6,278 nt of DNA from Gammaproteobacteria bacterium (lineage in GTDB: Bacteria; Pseudomonadota; Gammaproteobacteria; BMS3Bbin11): assembly GCA_030636465.1 (NCBI GenBank), contig DAOVWW010000097.1, positions 1 through 6,278 on the forward strand, read 5' to 3'. A program made the position numbers and the translations under genes. Below are positions 3,907 through 6,278 of the stretch, piece after piece. Under the pieces are notes generated by a model. The model was not told the origin of the DNA. It saw only the letters and a list, made by a program, of their open reading frames with translations, and did no database searches. How positions within the stretch are numbered: the stretch's first letter is position 1; every line of letters starts with the position of its first letter.

Positions 3907-6278
3907 ATGAAGAACAAACCTGCCAGCCTCACTCGCAAGGATTTCCCCGGGGTAAAAAATATCCCTGCTATTCTAAGAGAAGAGGCACAGCCAGCCAAAA
4001 GGATAAAACAAATCCTGCAGGAGACGAAAGAGATCCTTCACCGGGCTCAGTCTGCAGGGGCTTCCAGTACCAGTATCATCAATCTCTGGACCTGGTTTAC
4101 TGATGAAATGCTGATTAGCATCTGGGATTCAATCAGCGGACAGCACTCTGTACTCAATTGCTGCAGCCTGGTTGCGGTGGGAGGATATGGCCGTGCTGAA
4201 TTGCACCCCTCCTCTGATATCGACCTGATGATACTGGTCAGCGATGAGATGAATGATAGCTTCGCTGAATCGGGTGAGAAATTTTTACATGTCTTATGGG
4301 ACATCGGCCTCGATATTGGTCACAGTGTGCGCACGGTTGCCGAATGCGAAGTAGCCGCCACCGATCTGACTGTGGTGACCAACCTGATGGAAGCTCGTCT
4401 TTTGTCTGGGTCACCAGAACTTCTGCAACAAATGCAGCGCGCCATCGCCCCTGATCAGATCTGGCCTGCTGAGGAATATTTTCACGCCAAACTGCAGGAG
4501 CAGCAGGCACGTCATGTTCGTTTTGGTGAAACTGCCTATAAACTTGAACCTAACATAAAAGAAAGTCCTGGCGGTCTGCGCGACTTTCATATGATCGCCT
4601 GGGCCACCATGCGTTTTTTCAATGCCAGCTCTTTAGATGAACTGGTAGAGCATGATTTCCTGACCAAAAATGAGCATCAAACGCTAATACGCTGCAGGAA
4701 TTTTCTATGGCGTCTACGCAACGGCCTGCATTTTCTTACCGGTCGCAGAGAAGACCGCCTGCTGTTCGAGCACCAGCGTGAACTGGCGGCAGAATTCGGT
4801 TTCACAGACAGCCCGGACAGCCTCGCCGTCGAGCAGTTAATGAAGCGATATTACCGGACAGTAAAAGAGCTTGGTCTATTAAATGACATCCTGCTGCAGA
4901 ATTTTGAGGAGTCCTTTCTTGGCCAGGACAACAATACAACGGTAGAAATCAATCGACGTTTTAATTCGGTAAACGGTTATATAGATGTCGTCAATAATGA
5001 TGTTTTTAATCGGCAGCCGTTTGCCCTGCTGGAAGTTTTCTACTTATTTCAGGAGATGCCGGATCTGAAAGGCATCAGGGCAAATACCATACGCCTGATT
5101 CATTATTCCCTGGATCTGATTAATGAGAAATTTCGCCAGGACATAGCCTGCCGCAGCCTCTTCATAACCATGTTCCGCAGTGGCGCTGGCCTGACTGACA
5201 TCATGCGGAAAATGAACGATTACGGTGTCCTCGGCGCCTACTTCCCGGCTTTTGGCCGTATCGTCGGCCTAATGCAGCATGATTTATTTCATATCTATAC
5301 GGTCGATGTGCACACCCTGTTTGTGCTTAGAAACCTGCGCAGATTAACAGTAAAAGAATATAGCCAGGAGCACCCCCTGGCCAGCAAGTTAATGCTCTCT
5401 CTGTTCAAGCCCGAAAGATTATACCTGGCGGCCCTGCTGCATGATATCGCCAAAGGACGCGGCGGTAACCATGCTGAAAAAGGCGAGAAAATAAGCACCC
5501 GTTTCTGCCGCTTGCACGACCTCAGCGAGTACGACACGAAACTTGTGTCGTGGCTGGTTCTGAATCACCTGATCATGTCCTGGACAGCACAGAAAAAGGA
5601 CATATCAGACCCTGATGTAATCGAGGAATTTGCCCGCACGGTGGGCAACCAGGAAAGTCTGGATAATATTTATCTTTTGACCATGGCCGACATGCGGGGT
5701 ACCAGCCCGAAGGTATGGAATGAATGGAAAAGCAAACTCTTACAACAACTTTATTATGCAACATCGAGGCGCCTGAGACTGGGTGAGACCGATACCGAAG
5801 ACAGAGAAGAACGTCTGGCCAATCTGCAGCAGGAGCTATCCAGCATACTGGTCCCCGCGCAAATGTCAGAGCCAGATTTCCAGCGCTACTGTTCCTTATT
5901 CGACAGTAATTATTTCCTGCGTTACAAGCTTGATACATTAAAGTGGCACATGAAAACCCTGAGTAAGGTAAGCGCCCTGGAATTACCTCTAGTCGCTGTC
6001 CGTTACGCCGAAGATACAGGCAGCACCCAGGTACTGATATTCACTCCCGACGTTACCAACCTACTGGTTATGACCACGGCTGGCTTCGACCGTCTGAACC
6101 TTAATATTGTCGATGCCCGCCTGCACACCAGCCGCATTGGTTTTGCGCTGCATAGCTACCTGGTTCTGGATCACAATGATGATGCCGTCTGTGACAAAGT
6201 TGAGCAGAAAGAGATTGAAGATTCATTAACTGAGCAGTTGCAATCGCCGCGTAAAGGTCGCGATCCGTTAAAAGCACA
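3907..6278 (+). CDS. glnD: Bifunctional PII uridylyltransferase/uridylyl-removing enzyme, 3' end missing
   Basis: GlnD is the glutamine sensor that uridylylates PII proteins (GlnB/GlnK) when glutamine is low and deuridylylates them when it is high, steering glutamine synthetase activity and NtrBC. The open frame has 790 codons and no stop; E. coli GlnD is 890 aa, so about 100 residues are outside the window. The nucleotidyltransferase domain has VAVGGYGRAELHPSSDIDL at 89-107, with the metal-binding pair D104 and D106. KESPGGLRDFH follows at 218-228. MQHDLFHIYTVDVHTL at 456-471 leads into the HD domain, whose metal pair H512-D513 lies in LLHDIAKGRGGNHAEKG. HLIMSWTAQKKD comes later. The first ACT domain begins at about 705 (STQVLIFTPDVTNLLVMTTAGFD) and the second is cut off. 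The ATG at 3907 gives an N-terminus of the same length as in E. coli. One oddity is Val468, where E. coli has Glu (TVDEHT). Confidence 0.97.
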   Translation, partial: MKNKPASLTRKDFPGVKNIPAILREEAQPAKRIKQILQETKEILHRAQSAGASSTSIINLWTWFTDEMLISIWDSISGQHSVLNCCSLVAVGGYGRAELHPSSDIDLMILVSDEMNDSFAESGEKFLHVLWDIGLDIGHSVRTVAECEVAATDLTVVTNLMEARLLSGSPELLQQMQRAIAPDQIWPAEEYFHAKLQEQQARHVRFGETAYKLEPNIKESPGGLRDFHMIAWATMRFFNASSLDELVEHDFLTKNEHQTLIRCRNFLWRLRNGLHFLTGRREDRLLFEHQRELAAEFGFTDSPDSLAVEQLMKRYYRTVKELGLLNDILLQNFEESFLGQDNNTTVEINRRFNSVNGYIDVVNNDVFNRQPFALLEVFYLFQEMPDLKGIRANTIRLIHYSLDLINEKFRQDIACRSLFITMFRSGAGLTDIMRKMNDYGVLGAYFPAFGRIVGLMQHDLFHIYTVDVHTLFVLRNLRRLTVKEYSQEHPLASKLMLSLFKPERLYLAALLHDIAKGRGGNHAEKGEKISTRFCRLHDLSEYDTKLVSWLVLNHLIMSWTAQKKDISDPDVIEEFARTVGNQESLDNIYLLTMADMRGTSPKVWNEWKSKLLQQLYYATSRRLRLGETDTEDREERLANLQQELSSILVPAQMSEPDFQRYCSLFDSNYFLRYKLDTLKWHMKTLSKVSALELPLVAVRYAEDTGSTQVLIFTPDVTNLLVMTTAGFDRLNLNIVDARLHTSRIGFALHSYLVLDHNDDAVCDKVEQKEIEDSLTEQLQSPRKGRDPLKA

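Noticed and set aside
5573..5938. Minus-strand ORF of 121 codons inside glnD
   Set aside because: It is antisense to the HD and post-HD region of an intact glnD frame and has no recognisable domain. The other minus-strand ORFs at 4047-4304, 4238-4510 and 5295-5537 are rejected for the same reason.

Overview
The window is a stretch of core bacterial chromosome, most likely from a gammaproteobacterium of moderate GC content. The lineage call rests on gene order and protein similarity. pyrH, tsf and rpsB lie on the minus strand, and map and glnD diverge from them on the plus strand. This is the arrangement known from Escherichia coli and relatives (glnD-map / rpsB-tsf-pyrH-frr). All five proteins read as full-length-type family members with intact catalytic motifs, and I could not identify the genus.

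Layout. Positions 1-719 (minus) hold pyrH (UMP kinase), missing only its last few codons at the window edge. Positions 725-1609 (minus) hold tsf (EF-Ts), 5 bp upstream of pyrH. A 150-bp spacer (1610-1759) carries a long imperfect hairpin and a candidate internal promoter. Positions 1760-2716 (minus) hold rpsB (ribosomal protein S2), which has an unusually long Ala/Pro then Lys/Ala tail ending in four AVKKK repeats. A divergent intergenic region (2717-3087) holds the structured rpsB leader, an extended -10 promoter with a GC-rich discriminator, a heptamer-based inverted repeat, and a TATAAT box for map. Positions 3088-3855 (plus) hold map (methionine aminopeptidase). From 3907 to the window end (plus) is glnD (PII uridylyltransferase/uridylyl-removing enzyme), cut off before its second ACT domain.

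How the genes relate. rpsB and tsf supply the translation machinery, and pyrH supplies UDP for RNA and envelope precursors. map trims the initiator Met from new proteins. glnD senses glutamine and sets PII modification, linking nitrogen status to metabolism. The minus-strand genes look like one growth-rate-regulated operon, probably with S2 feedback through the rpsB leader. map and glnD look like a second operon.

I found no new defence, mobile or biosynthetic system. The features most worth a second look are non-coding or low-complexity: the heptamer inverted repeat that supplies the rpsB -35 element, the repetitive basic tail of S2, the rpsB leader with competing pairings near its ribosome binding site, and the rpsB-tsf hairpin.
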